Origin: Sinobacterium norvegicum
GTDB lineage: Bacteria > Pseudomonadota > Gammaproteobacteria > Pseudomonadales > Sinobacteriaceae
NCBI RefSeq assembly: GCF_923077115.1
Contig: NZ_CAKLPX010000001.1
Coordinates: 1,488,001 to 1,552,000 of the forward strand
Direction: 5' to 3'
Length of the DNA: 64,000 nucleotides
Shown: piece by piece, positions 34,076 to 43,045 of the stretch
Layout: each line of letters begins with the position of its first letter
Position numbering within the stretch: position 1 is the stretch's first letter
Position numbers and translations under genes: made by a program
Notes under the pieces: model-generated
Told to the model about the DNA's origin: nothing
Database searches by the model: none
Seen by the model: only the letters and a program-made list of their open reading frames with translations

Positions 34076-35230
34076 TTAACAGCAGCTGCCGAGCAAGTTG
34101 GCGGCAATGCGTTCGCGGTGATAGCTGGCGTTACCGAGGAAGTGCTCGGTGGCCTTGGCCCGTTTAAAATACAGGTGCACATCGTATTCCCAGGTAAAAC
34201 CAACGCCGCCGTGTAGCTGAATGGCATCGCCGGCGTTCTGGAAATAGATCTCAGAGCAGTATGATTTAGCGATACTGGCGGCCTCGGCCAATTCAGCGGC
34301 CATCGACCCAGCGACCAACGCATCTTGAGCAATACAGGCGGCATAGTAAACACCGGAGCGGGCAGCCTCGGCCTTGGTCATCATATCGGCGGCCTTGTGC
34401 TTAACGGCCTGGAAGCTGGCAATCGGGCGGTTGAACTGCACCCGTTCCTTGCTGTATTCAACCGTCATGTCCAACACCTGTTGGGCACCACCCATCTGCT
34501 CGGCGGCGAGACAAATCGTCGCCATATCGAGAATCTTGGCGAGCTTGTCGGCGGCATCTGTGGCCATTAACTGGGCACTGCTGAGGCTGACGTTGGTCAG
34601 TGTTAACTGCGCCTGCTTGCGGGTCTGGTCCATGGTGGGCAACCAGGTCGCCTCCACACCGGCGGTATCGGCAGGCAGCACAAACAACGCGATGCCGTCT
34701 TTACCGGCACTGCCCTGTTCACGGGCGGCAACGATGAGGTGCTGGGCGGTATGGCCGTCGATGACATAGCGGTAGTCACCGTTTAATACATAGTTGTCGC
34801 CGTCTTTCGCGTAAGTCGCGGTGACGCCATCGGCATCCCACTGACCATTGCCGGTAAACGCCAGCGTGGCTGTTTCGCCCTCTAAAATTTTGCCGAAGAC
34901 TTCGGCCTGCTGCGCTTCATTAGCGGCCATCAATAAGGCGGTGCTGGCCAGACAGACGGTCGAGAAGTACGGTGCGCAGACGACGAAACGGCCCATTTGC
35001 TCCATCACCGCGACCAGCTCAACATAGCCCAGGCCCATGCCGCCGAACTCTTCCGGTACGGTCACCGCCTGAAAATACAGCTCTGTACAGATGCGCTGCC
35101 ACAGCTCATCGCTGTAGCCCTGCTCGGTTGCCATCGCCTGGCGAATAGCCTCTGAGGTAGAGACATCGGCAAGAAAACTCTCCGCGGTATCGCGGATCAT
35201 CAATTGCTCTTCGGTAAATGCGAATTCCAT
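34076..35230 (-). CDS. ipdE2: Acyl-CoA dehydrogenase beta subunit, IpdE2 (FadE33) type
   Basis: A 384-residue acyl-CoA dehydrogenase-like protein with the N-terminal helical opening EFAFTEEQLMIRDTAESFL, PEEFGGMGLGYVEL, the C-terminal RVQFNRPIASFQAVKHKAADM, and HGGVGFTWEYD, which carries the catalytic-type glutamate. Length and context fit the beta subunit that pairs with the adjacent ipdE1. The gap to ipdE1 is 20 bases, so the two are co-translated. In heterotetrameric steroid dehydrogenases one subunit keeps the FAD site and the other the catalytic base, which fits the split of motifs seen between these two genes. Confidence 0.82.
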   Translation of the reverse strand: MEFAFTEEQLMIRDTAESFLADVSTSEAIRQAMATEQGYSDELWQRICTELYFQAVTVPEEFGGMGLGYVELVAVMEQMGRFVVCAPYFSTVCLASTALLMAANEAQQAEVFGKILEGETATLAFTGNGQWDADGVTATYAKDGDNYVLNGDYRYVIDGHTAQHLIVAAREQGSAGKDGIALFVLPADTAGVEATWLPTMDQTRKQAQLTLTNVSLSSAQLMATDAADKLAKILDMATICLAAEQMGGAQQVLDMTVEYSKERVQFNRPIASFQAVKHKAADMMTKAEAARSGVYYAACIAQDALVAGSMAAELAEAASIAKSYCSEIYFQNAGDAIQLHGGVGFTWEYDVHLYFKRAKATEHFLGNASYHRERIAANLLGSCC

Positions 35231-35390
35231 GTGGACTCCGTCGTTATGCTGGATGATTATTCTTTTCAGTCTGCTTTATACGCTGAAAAAGACTATTTAA
35301 ACATGGCGGTTTGGTCATCTTTAAGTAGCCTTTTTGGAACGCTGGTTCACATCACCCTTTACAGTGATGCAAACCCGGTATTCGGCTCGA

Positions 35391-36278
35391 TTAACGCGTG
35401 CCGTAAACCTTCTGCGCGGGAACTTCTTGCTCTAACAATGTTGCCATTGCCTCGCCAACCTCGGCCGGAGCCCAATGGGCGCCCTTGTCGATACCGGCGG
35501 TTGAACGCCAGCCATCGGCAATCGAGATCTTGCCACCTTCGGATTCGAACACGCGACCGGTGACGGCGGCGGCTTCGCCAGAACCCAACCACACCAGCAG
35601 CGAGGAAACGTTCTCTGGCGCCCAGTAATCAAAGCTGTCGTCTGCTGGCTTGGCCATACGGGTGGCCATTTCTTCCACGGCGGTGGTCATACCGGTACGG
35701 GCGGCAGGTGCCACGGCGTTGGCGGTAATGCCATAACGACCAAGTTCGGCGGCCTGGTTCAGCGTCAGCGCGGCGATACCGGCCTTGGCGGCGGCGTAGT
35801 TAGACTGACCGACAGACCCCTGCAGGCCAGCGCCCGAGGTGGTGTTGATGATGCGGGCGTCGACGGCCTTGCCCGCCTTCGACTGATCACGCCAGTAATG
35901 CACGGCGTGGGAAGAGATGCAGAAGTGACCCTTCAGGTGCACGGCCATAATGGTGTCCCACTCGGCTTCGGTCATCGAGGCAAACATGCGGTCGCGGTTA
36001 ACGCCGGCATTGTTGACCACGATGTGCAGGTCGCCATAGGTGTCGATGGCCTGCTTAACGGCGTTGGCACTGTCTTCGTAGTGGGTAATGTCCGAGGTGT
36101 TCACCACGGCCTGACCACCGGCGGCAACGATTTCATCAACCACGGCCTGCGCGGCGGCTTCGTTGATATCGTTAACGACAACATTGGCGCCTTCGGCGGC
36201 GAAAACCTTAGCGTGTGCGGCACCTAAACCACCACCGGCGCCGGTGATGATGACAACGCGATCCTGACAAATAGCCAT
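35391..36278 (-). CDS. SDR of the steroid cluster (Rv3548c type)
   Basis: A 295-residue SDR. The cofactor loop TGAGGGLG, the catalytic YAAAKAG and the characteristic INTTSGAGLQGSVGQ, APAARTGMTTAVEEM and YWAPENVSSLLVWLGS stretches match the multifunctional-enzyme-like SDR (Rv3548c) of the mycobacterial KstR2 regulon as I recall it. It would act as a 3-hydroxyacyl-CoA dehydrogenase on a ring-opening or late intermediate, which is inferred. It starts 38 bases after fadA6 ends. About 160 bases separate it from ipdE2, leaving room for an internal promoter. Confidence 0.8.
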   Translation of the reverse strand: MAICQDRVVIITGAGGGLGAAHAKVFAAEGANVVVNDINEAAAQAVVDEIVAAGGQAVVNTSDITHYEDSANAVKQAIDTYGDLHIVVNNAGVNRDRMFASMTEAEWDTIMAVHLKGHFCISSHAVHYWRDQSKAGKAVDARIINTTSGAGLQGSVGQSNYAAAKAGIAALTLNQAAELGRYGITANAVAPAARTGMTTAVEEMATRMAKPADDSFDYWAPENVSSLLVWLGSGEAAAVTGRVFESEGGKISIADGWRSTAGIDKGAHWAPAEVGEAMATLLEQEVPAQKVYGTR

Positions 36279-36316
36279 GGAGAAATCCTCTTTGTTTTTA
36301 AATCATTTTTTAAAAT

Positions 36317-37474
36317 TTATTCGCTGTCTAAGCGCTCGATAATGGTGACGTTAGCCTGACCACCACCTTCACACATGGTCTGTAGACCATAGCGACCGCC
36401 GGTGCGTTCCAGCTCGTGTAAAAGGGTTGTCATCAGCTTGGTACCCGAGGCACCTAAGGGATGGCCTAAAGCAATGGCGCCGCCGTTGACGTTAGTCTTC
36501 TCGTGCGGGTAGCCGGTCTCTTTCAACCAGGCCATGGCGACGGAGGCGAAGGCTTCGTTGATTTCGACCAGATCGATATCGTCCAGCGTCAGGCCAGCCT
36601 TTTTCAGCGCGTGTTCGGTCGCTGGGATGGGCGCGGTCAACATCCAGATCGGATCGGTGGCACGGACGCTCATGTGATGAATGCGAGCGCGGGGCTTTAG
36701 ATTGTATTTCTTCAGTGCATCTTCAGAGACGATTAGCATCGCCGAGGCGGCATCACAGGTCTGGCTCGAGACGGCGGCGGTGACCTTGTCACAGCCGAAC
36801 AGATAATCGAGGCTGGCCATTTTTTCCAGCGTGGTTTCACGCGGCGTCTCATCGTTGGTGACACCATTGAGCGGCACGATCTCACGGTCGAACCTGCCTT
36901 CTTTGATGGCGGCGATGGCGCGGGTGTGTGACTCCAGCGAGAACACTTCGAGGTCCTCACGTGACAAGCCCCACTTGTCGGCAATCATCTGCGCCGAGTT
37001 GAACTGTGTCGGTGGCTGGTTGCCGTAACGCTCAACCCAACCTTTCGAGCCGGTGAACGGGTCGGTAAAACCCAGCGGCTCGGCGGCGGTCATGGCGTAG
37101 GAGATCGGAATCTGTGTCATGGTCTGCACACCGCCGGCAACGACGACGTCCATGGTGCCACTCATCACGGCTTGGGCGGCAAAGTGTACGGCCTGCTGCG
37201 ATGATCCACACTGACGGTCGATGGTAGTACCCGGAACACCGTCGTCGAGGCCGGCGGCCAACCAACAGGTGCGGGCGATATCACCGGCTAACGGGCCAAC
37301 CGTGTCGCAACAGCCGAAGATGACATCTTCGTAGTCGGCATCGGGAATATTGTTACGTTCAACCAATGATTTTAATACGTGGGCACCGAGGTCGGCACCG
37401 TGAACATCGCTTAAACCCCCTTTACGGCGGCCAGTGGGGCTACGTAATGCATCGACGATATAGGCTTCAGCCAT
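36317..37474 (-). CDS. fadA6: FadA6-like steroid thiolase
   Basis: A 385-residue thiolase with a close match to mycobacterial FadA6 (Rv3556c): VPGTTIDRQCGSSQQAVHF carrying the nucleophilic cysteine near residue 90, [65 protein letters not shown] and GRYGLQTMCEGGGQANVTIIERL. FadA6 works on the beta-oxidation products after the last ring is opened. It is the first gene of the second sub-block (36278-37474) and starts 361 bases downstream of the fadE32-like gene across a repeat element, so it likely has its own promoter. Confidence 0.9.
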   Translation of the reverse strand: MAEAYIVDALRSPTGRRKGGLSDVHGADLGAHVLKSLVERNNIPDADYEDVIFGCCDTVGPLAGDIARTCWLAAGLDDGVPGTTIDRQCGSSQQAVHFAAQAVMSGTMDVVVAGGVQTMTQIPISYAMTAAEPLGFTDPFTGSKGWVERYGNQPPTQFNSAQMIADKWGLSREDLEVFSLESHTRAIAAIKEGRFDREIVPLNGVTNDETPRETTLEKMASLDYLFGCDKVTAAVSSQTCDAASAMLIVSEDALKKYNLKPRARIHHMSVRATDPIWMLTAPIPATEHALKKAGLTLDDIDLVEINEAFASVAMAWLKETGYPHEKTNVNGGAIALGHPLGASGTKLMTTLLHELERTGGRYGLQTMCEGGGQANVTIIERLDSE

Positions 37475-37834
37475 GATGTGTTCCTCTTTTTACCTGGCGC
37501 TATTTTTAGCGAAAGGTTTATATAATTTTTTAAGGCTTTTTTAAAACTTAAAGCCTACTTAATAAATTTGCTCACTGCGTGATTTCACCGCCTGCCTCAG
37601 GAAAAGAGATTCGGCTGGCAATAAAATCACTCCGCGAGAGCCGTCTGGTTCAATGCCACTAGCTTTTGCCAGAGTCAAATTTCAACCATAACCTCCGACG
37701 AGCGATCAATATTGTCGACTAACCGTCTTCAGCATGGATGCTGAAGCCGAGCCCCCACGGATGGGTTTACGGCGTGTTAGTCGGCAGTGTTGATCGCGGC
37801 AGCGAAGGACAAGCCTTGACGCTGCCAATTACAA
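37475..37834. other. Intergenic gap inside the steroid cluster, with a repeat element
   Basis: A 360-base gap between fadA6 and the fadE32-like gene on the same strand. The part before 37700 is AT-rich near the fadA6 start and may hold its promoter, though no sequence clearly matches a known operator. The rest carries copy B of the 50-bp repeat (37726-37775). No gene is evident. Confidence 0.5.
37726..37775 (+). repeat. 50-bp stem-loop repeat, copy B
   Basis: A TTCAGCA-tgga-TGCTGAA hairpin, then GAGCCCCCACGGATGGG and TTTACGGCGT. 42 of 50 bases match copy A at 30521-30570, both in the same orientation. The perfect seven-base-pair stem is conserved in both copies. Confidence 0.75.
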
Positions 37835-38890
37835 CTAACCTGCGAAGGTATTACCCGCACCGATCTTGGCGTTGTCAGCAAAGATAGCATCGGCAACACG
37901 GCCCTTATGGAATGCTTGGTCGCCCCAGGTCTTATCCAGTGCCCAGGCCTTCTTCATATAAATATGCAGATTCACTTCCCAGGTATAACCCATGGCGCCG
38001 TGGACCTGAATCGAGTTCTTGGCACCCAACAATGATGCTTCGCAGGCCATCGATTTGGCGTGCGAGACGTTTTCATCGACGGTCGATAGGTTATTGGCGA
38101 TGGCGTAAGCGGCGTGAGCGACGGTGGCCTTCGAGTATTCTAACGGTACGGCGACGTTAGCCATGCGGTGCTTAACGGCCTGGAAGGTACCGATGGCCAC
38201 ACCAAACTGAGTACGCTCTGAGGTGTACTGCACCGAGATGTCGATCATGCGCTGAGTCAAACCCAGTGCCTGAGCGGCGCAGCCTAATGCACCGCGGTTA
38301 AGAGCGCCGGCAATCAGGGCCTGCGCCTCTTCGCCTTCGGCTAACACCGTGGCGTTGCTGCTATCGAAATCGACGGTATACAGCTTGCGGCTGGGGTCGA
38401 CAGACGGGTTATATTCCAGTGTCGCATCGGCCTGCTCGACGGCGTAAAGCACACCGGCTTTTTCCATGATGATCAGATCGCTGACGTGGGCGTCTTCAAC
38501 CAATAGGTTTTGCGCAAGGCCAACGGCAATCTTGGCGCTGCCCTCGGCAACCTTGGGCAACCAGGCGGCTTTTAGCGCTTCGTTGCTAGAGTTAGCCAGT
38601 GTCGGTACGGCAACCAGAACAGTCTGAACCAGCGGTTCAGGCAGGGCGACATAGCCGCACTCTTGCGCCAGCAGCACGAAATCTAATTCGTCCATGCCCA
38701 TGCCGCCGAAGTCTTCGGGCACGGTTAAGCCGGTAAGGCCAAGCTCGGTCAACTGACCCCATAGCGCATCGCTACGACCGGTCTCGGTTTGCCACAGCTC
38801 ACGCACTTTTTCCGGCGTGATCTCGTTGGTTAAAAAATCACGAACGCCTTCTTGGAATAAAAGCTGGTCTTCGTTAAAAGTAAAATCCAT
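37835..38890 (-). CDS. Acyl-CoA dehydrogenase, FadE32-like subunit
   Basis: A 351-residue acyl-CoA dehydrogenase-like protein with FTFNEDQLLFQEGVRDFL at the start, LTVPEDFGGMGMDELDFVLL, RTQFGVAIGTFQAVKHRMANV and HGAMGYTWEVNLHIYMKKAWAL, in which the glutamate corresponds to the usual catalytic base. In the mycobacterial KstR2 regulon FadE32 and FadE33 pair with FadE31 in late HIP beta-oxidation. Here the gene follows a FadE31-like partner with only 12 bases between them. The subunit assignment (FadE32 rather than another beta-type) is by context and length. Confidence 0.75.
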   Translation of the reverse strand: MDFTFNEDQLLFQEGVRDFLTNEITPEKVRELWQTETGRSDALWGQLTELGLTGLTVPEDFGGMGMDELDFVLLAQECGYVALPEPLVQTVLVAVPTLANSSNEALKAAWLPKVAEGSAKIAVGLAQNLLVEDAHVSDLIIMEKAGVLYAVEQADATLEYNPSVDPSRKLYTVDFDSSNATVLAEGEEAQALIAGALNRGALGCAAQALGLTQRMIDISVQYTSERTQFGVAIGTFQAVKHRMANVAVPLEYSKATVAHAAYAIANNLSTVDENVSHAKSMACEASLLGAKNSIQVHGAMGYTWEVNLHIYMKKAWALDKTWGDQAFHKGRVADAIFADNAKIGAGNTFAG

Positions 38891-38902
38891 TATTCCGACC
38901 CC

Positions 38903-40078
38903 TTACTTGCGTGGCATGCCAAGCATACGCTCGGCAATGATGTTACGTTGAATTTCGTTGGTACCGGCATAAATAGGGCCAGACTGGGCAAACAAGAAGC
39001 CGTCCAACCAGGTGCCAACACCCTTTGCCTGTGGCGCAAAAGGCTCGAGTTCGGCGCGGGCAGATAAGATATCCATCGCCGTCTCGTGCATGGTTTGATC
39101 GAGCTCTGACCAGAAGATTTTATTGGTCGAAGACTCGGCACCGATCTTGCCGCCTTTGATTAAACGACAGGCCGTCTCGAAGGTGGTCAGGCAGTAAGAT
39201 TCTGCCGACATATACGCCTTCACCACGGCATCGCGGATCGCGGGATCGCGGTCTGCCTGTGCTTGGTTTTGCTTGTACAGTTCCACCAAGCGCTTGGCTG
39301 TCTCTTGGAAACGCGCCGGTGAACGCAACATCAAGCCGCGCTCAAAACCGGCGGTGGCCATCGCCACTTCCCAGCCCTGCCCCTCACCGCCGAGGCGACG
39401 ATTCACTGGCACCTTGACGTTGTCGAAGAAGATCTCAGCAAAGCCCGGCAGGCCATCTAACTGCGGGATGGGGTTGACGGTAATGCCTTCCAAATCCAGC
39501 GGCACCAGAATAAAGGTCAGCCCCTTATGACGCTGCGACTCAGGGTCGGTACGGAACATACCGAAACACTGATCGGCCCAGACGGCACGGGTAGACCAGG
39601 TCTTCTGGCCATTGATAATGTAGTGCTCACCGTCTTCGGTCAGCTCAGCCTTGGCGCGTACCGCCGCCATGTCAGAACCGGCATTGGGCTCAGACCAACC
39701 CTGGGCCCAGACCTCGGTGCCGTTGGCCATCTTCGGCAGAATCTCGGCTTTCTGTTCGTCGGTACCGTATTCCATCAGCGTTGGGCCGAGGAGAAAGATG
39801 CCATTTTGGTTAACGCGATTCGGCGCCTTGGCACGGAAATATTCTTCTTCGAAGATCAACCACTGGATCAGGTCGGCATCGCGGCCACCCAATTCGGTCG
39901 GCCAGGTCACCATACCCCAGCGGCCTTCGTTCATCTTGGCTTCCCACTCGCGGTGCTGCTGGAAACCCTCTTCGGTGTCGTAGGTTTTTAATGGCTCAGC
40001 CGGTACGTTCGCGGCCAACCAAGTACGTGCTTCCTGACGGAAGGCATCGTGTTCGGCGGTAAAATTTAAATCCATCAT
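38903..40078 (-). CDS. Acyl-CoA dehydrogenase, FadE31-like subunit
   Basis: A 391-residue acyl-CoA dehydrogenase with the FAD-contacting WAQGWSEPNAGSDM near residue 131, NGQKTWSTRAVWADQCF, a mobile LGGEGQGWEVAMATAGFERGLML segment, and GPIYAGTNEIQRNIIAERMLGMPRK at the C-terminus. It is of the alpha-type in heteromeric steroid dehydrogenases, as in FadE31. The start is ATG at 40078 or the next codon, and the downstream FadE32-like gene begins 12 bases after it. The proposed role is desaturation of a ring-opened intermediate such as a MOODA-type CoA ester, inferred from pathway order. Confidence 0.78.
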   Translation of the reverse strand: MMDLNFTAEHDAFRQEARTWLAANVPAEPLKTYDTEEGFQQHREWEAKMNEGRWGMVTWPTELGGRDADLIQWLIFEEEYFRAKAPNRVNQNGIFLLGPTLMEYGTDEQKAEILPKMANGTEVWAQGWSEPNAGSDMAAVRAKAELTEDGEHYIINGQKTWSTRAVWADQCFGMFRTDPESQRHKGLTFILVPLDLEGITVNPIPQLDGLPGFAEIFFDNVKVPVNRRLGGEGQGWEVAMATAGFERGLMLRSPARFQETAKRLVELYKQNQAQADRDPAIRDAVVKAYMSAESYCLTTFETACRLIKGGKIGAESSTNKIFWSELDQTMHETAMDILSARAELEPFAPQAKGVGTWLDGFLFAQSGPIYAGTNEIQRNIIAERMLGMPRK

Positions 40079-40129
40079 CAGCCTCTTTAGCGTCGATTCA
40101 ATGTTGTTGGTTCAGCAGTCGATGACTGA

Positions 40130-40894
40130 TTATTTCTTTTCGGTAAAGGCGGCGTCACGCTTGTTGACGAAGGCATCACGCGACTCGGCAGAGTCTGGCG
40201 ACTGGTAGGCCTCCAGGGTAAAGCCCTGCTCTGAGCGATATTTGTCTTCGAGGTTGCCGTCTTCGATACCGGTTAAGGCTTCCTTGGCGAGAGCAATCAT
40301 GCGCGGCGATTTCTCGGCGATGGCGGCGGCGATTTCTCGGGCTACGGGCAGCAGCTCTTCGCGGGGCACCACACGCTCGACAGCGCCTAGGCGATACGCT
40401 TCCTGCGCGTCAATCGGCAGGCCGGTAAAGTACATGTAACGGACCTTTTGAACCGGAAACATACGCTGCAGGTGAGCACCGCCACCCATGGCACCGCGGT
40501 CAACCTCAGGCACGGCGAAGGTGGCACACTCGGAGGCGACGATGATGTCGGCGGCGCCGGAGATACCAATACCACCACCGAGTACAAAACCGTGCACCGC
40601 CACAATCACCGGCTTGTCGTTGATGTGGATGGCCTTGAAGGTATCGTAGTTGCCCTTGTTCACCTTGACGATTAACGAGTCATTGGCGTCCAATTCTTTG
40701 ATGTCGACACCGGCGCAGAAACCGCGGCCTTCGGCGGCGATAATAATCACGCGACAGTCGTCATTAGTGCCCAGCGCTTCGATTTCAGCGGCAATCTGCG
40801 CCCATTCAACGGAGGAGAAAGCGTTCACTGGTGGCTTGTCGAAGATCAGCTCGGCAACGCCGTTTTCAATACTGAGTTTAAAAGGCTTGGACAT
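40130..40894 (-). CDS. echA20: EchA20-like crotonase, ring D-opening hydrolase
   Basis: A 254-residue crotonase-superfamily protein. Stretches matching actinobacterial EchA20 are DKPPVNAFSSVEW, IIAAEGRGFCAGVDIKEL, VHGFVLGGGIGISGAADIIVAS, PEVDRGAMGGGAHL and YRSEQGFTLEAYQ. EchA20 hydrolyses ring D of HIEC-CoA to give COCHEA-CoA in the mycobacterial pathway. ATG at 40894 begins MSKPFKLSIENG; a longer reading from 40933 would add 13 residues without a ribosome site. It lies between ipdC and fadE31 on the minus strand. Confidence 0.85.
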   Translation of the reverse strand: MSKPFKLSIENGVAELIFDKPPVNAFSSVEWAQIAAEIEALGTNDDCRVIIIAAEGRGFCAGVDIKELDANDSLIVKVNKGNYDTFKAIHINDKPVIVAVHGFVLGGGIGISGAADIIVASECATFAVPEVDRGAMGGGAHLQRMFPVQKVRYMYFTGLPIDAQEAYRLGAVERVVPREELLPVAREIAAAIAEKSPRMIALAKEALTGIEDGNLEDKYRSEQGFTLEAYQSPDSAESRDAFVNKRDAAFTEKK

Positions 40895-40940
40895 AATCAA
40901 ATTCTCGTTATTGTGCGTGTTTATAGGGTTCAACCAGCGC

Positions 40941-42017
40941 TTAGCGCTGGCCTAGGGTCGCCAGGTAGGCCAGACGTTGCTCGGCCTCGGTGACGATACC
41001 GCTGATAATGTCTTCACAGCTCAACAGGCTGTCGATGACACCGGCCACCTGACCCGAGGGCAGTACACCCTCGTCGGGTGAACCATCGACCATTGCCTTC
41101 TGAATAATCATCGGTGCGTTGGCCGACATAATCGCCTGCGCCGGGCTGATATCGCCAGACTTGGACATCGCCAGGGCCGACTGCAGCAGGCTGAAGACAC
41201 TGGCGCCGGTAAATTTACGAAACTTCAAACCGTTGCGCAGGGCAATCACTAGTTTTTTAGCGGTACCGGCGCGCTCTAACTCTTCCAGCATCTGGTTCAT
41301 AATCATCCGCTGTGGCAGGCCGTCCATCGCCTTGGAGACGATGATTTCTGACGGGTTGTTACAGCTGACGTAACGGGACTTGGTCTGCTCTGGGGTCGGC
41401 GACTCCTTACTCATCAAGAAGCGAGTCCCCATGGCAATACCGTCGGCACCCCATGACAGCGCCGCCACCAGGCCACGGCCGTCCTTGAAACCACCGGCAG
41501 CAATAACCGGCACCTTGCCGGCCACGGCGTCGACCACCTGAGGAATCAACAGCGTGGTGGGGACAGAACCGGTGTGACCACCGCCTTCACCGCCCTGAAT
41601 CGTCACCGCATCGGCGCCCATTTCAATGGCCTTGAGTGCGTGCTTGGGCAGGCCGATGGTCGGCATACAGACAACACCGTTGTCCTTGAGTTTTTTGACC
41701 ATGTCCTTACCCGGCGAACGGGAATAGCTGACCGCCTTGATACCGTGCTTAACGACTAAGTCGACAATCTCGGCGGCATTGGGCTGATACATGTGGAAGT
41801 TGATGCCAAACTGTTTATCGGTCAACTCTTTGGTGCGCAGAATATCGCGCTCCACTTCCTGTGGCGGAATCGTGGCACCGGCCAAGAAACCAAAACCACC
41901 GGCGTTGGACGTGCCGGCCACTAGGTTGGGATCTGCCACCCACCCCATGGCGGTTTGCACCACGGGATGCTCGCAGCCCAGTAAATCAGTTAGTTTGGTT
42001 TTAATTTGTCCGGCCAT
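40941..42017 (-). CDS. ipdC: IpdC-like flavin reductase (nitronate monooxygenase family)
   Basis: A 358-residue TIM-barrel flavoprotein of the nitronate monooxygenase/2-nitropropane dioxygenase family. It opens with KLTDLLGCEHPVVQTAMGWVA, binds FMN with IQGGEGGGHTG, the AGG motif in PVIAAGGFKDGRGL and GIAMGTRFLM, and ends in SGQVAGVIDSLLSCEDII. All fit IpdC (Rv3553), which introduces the ring double bond that EchA20 needs during C/D-ring opening. The 2-nitropropane label should not be taken as function. It is 46 bases upstream of echA20 and separated from ipdB by 183 bases. Confidence 0.87.
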   Translation of the reverse strand: MAGQIKTKLTDLLGCEHPVVQTAMGWVADPNLVAGTSNAGGFGFLAGATIPPQEVERDILRTKELTDKQFGINFHMYQPNAAEIVDLVVKHGIKAVSYSRSPGKDMVKKLKDNGVVCMPTIGLPKHALKAIEMGADAVTIQGGEGGGHTGSVPTTLLIPQVVDAVAGKVPVIAAGGFKDGRGLVAALSWGADGIAMGTRFLMSKESPTPEQTKSRYVSCNNPSEIIVSKAMDGLPQRMIMNQMLEELERAGTAKKLVIALRNGLKFRKFTGASVFSLLQSALAMSKSGDISPAQAIMSANAPMIIQKAMVDGSPDEGVLPSGQVAGVIDSLLSCEDIISGIVTEAEQRLAYLATLGQR

Positions 42018-42199
42018 TATTCCGCCACCTTTTATTTACATCTTTGGTTTTTCACCGCACTAACACGGTGTTTTTTGCTGTTCTTGTTGCCTTGGTACGA
42101 TCTTGTACTGAGCCAAACCGACACCGTGCAGACAGTGTCCCATCGCATTACATCAACACAAGAGCGGCACTGCGGGGTTAGCGCAGTACACAAACAGCG

Positions 42200-43000
42200 T
42201 TAAGAGCGATCACCTTTGGGGTTATCTTTTAACTGCTTTGAACGGAAGTTCTTCGGGTCGATCTGGTTGATAATTTCCATCTGAGCCTCAGTCGGCGCCG
42301 TAGTCGTGGCGACAATAGTGGGAATCTCCAGTGGGAAACCGGTGTTCTCAACAACCTGTTCAACGGTGATACCTGGGTGGACAGAAACCAGACGAACCGC
42401 CTTGTTAGCACCGCCGAAATCAAGCACACACAAATCGGTGATGATCAGGCCGATCTCGATGTCGTCGAAGCTGTAACCCTTGGGTAGACGCCCGGGGTTG
42501 TAGCCGATCGAGTTCACCACATCACACTCGCCTTCGACGAAAACGCGAGTATTGTGACTGGGGACGAAGAACGAGTTGCCGTGGCTGATAGAGTTGCCCG
42601 GCAGACCGCGCATGCCTAACATCTGTACTTTTGGCTGCTCATAAGTGCCGCCGATGCAAGAGATATTGGCCTGACCGAAACGGTCAATCTGTGTCGGGCC
42701 GATCATGGCGTGACGCTTGCCACTCCAGACATTATCGAAGATGCGGCTAAAGCCCATCCAGGTCTCGTTGCGCTGGATGTAGTCGGCATCCCGTGACAGC
42801 GGGTTTGGTTCGCTCAAAAGATAGGCTTCTGAGTCGGTCATCATCAGCTCAGGGTTAGAACTCTTCATCGCCACGGAAGCGGCAATACGAGGAATAACAC
42901 CAATGCCGGTGGCCAGCACCTCGCCCTTGTCGGCAAAGGCCTCGGCGGCGGCAACAATCATCAGTTCAGCTAAGGTGTAATCGGTAGCAAACGTGCTCAT
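42200..43000 (-). CDS. ipdB: IpdB, CoA-transferase-fold ring C hydrolase beta subunit
   Basis: A 266-residue protein of the glutaconate-CoA-transferase beta-type fold. The N-terminus reads YTLAELMIVAAAEAF, followed by GIGVIPRIAASVAMKSSNPELMMTDSEAYL and a middle with IGPTQIDRFGQANISCIG. It forms the alpha2beta2 IpdAB enzyme that hydrolyses the last ring (COCHEA-CoA to MOODA-CoA). Unlike true CoA transferases IpdAB uses water, so transferase annotations mislead. The gene starts 45 bases after ipdA, as expected for a co-translated pair. Confidence 0.9.
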   Translation of the reverse strand: MSTFATDYTLAELMIVAAAEAFADKGEVLATGIGVIPRIAASVAMKSSNPELMMTDSEAYLLSEPNPLSRDADYIQRNETWMGFSRIFDNVWSGKRHAMIGPTQIDRFGQANISCIGGTYEQPKVQMLGMRGLPGNSISHGNSFFVPSHNTRVFVEGECDVVNSIGYNPGRLPKGYSFDDIEIGLIITDLCVLDFGGANKAVRLVSVHPGITVEQVVENTGFPLEIPTIVATTTAPTEAQMEIINQIDPKNFRSKQLKDNPKGDRS

Positions 43001-43045
43001 AATATTTTTTCCTTGTTAACAGTTAGACGCTAAATTGCAGGCCGA

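Noticed and set aside
40941..42017. True 2-nitropropane dioxygenase/nitronate monooxygenase function
   Set aside because: Position between ipdB and echA20 and match to IpdC argue for a steroid ring-opening role instead.
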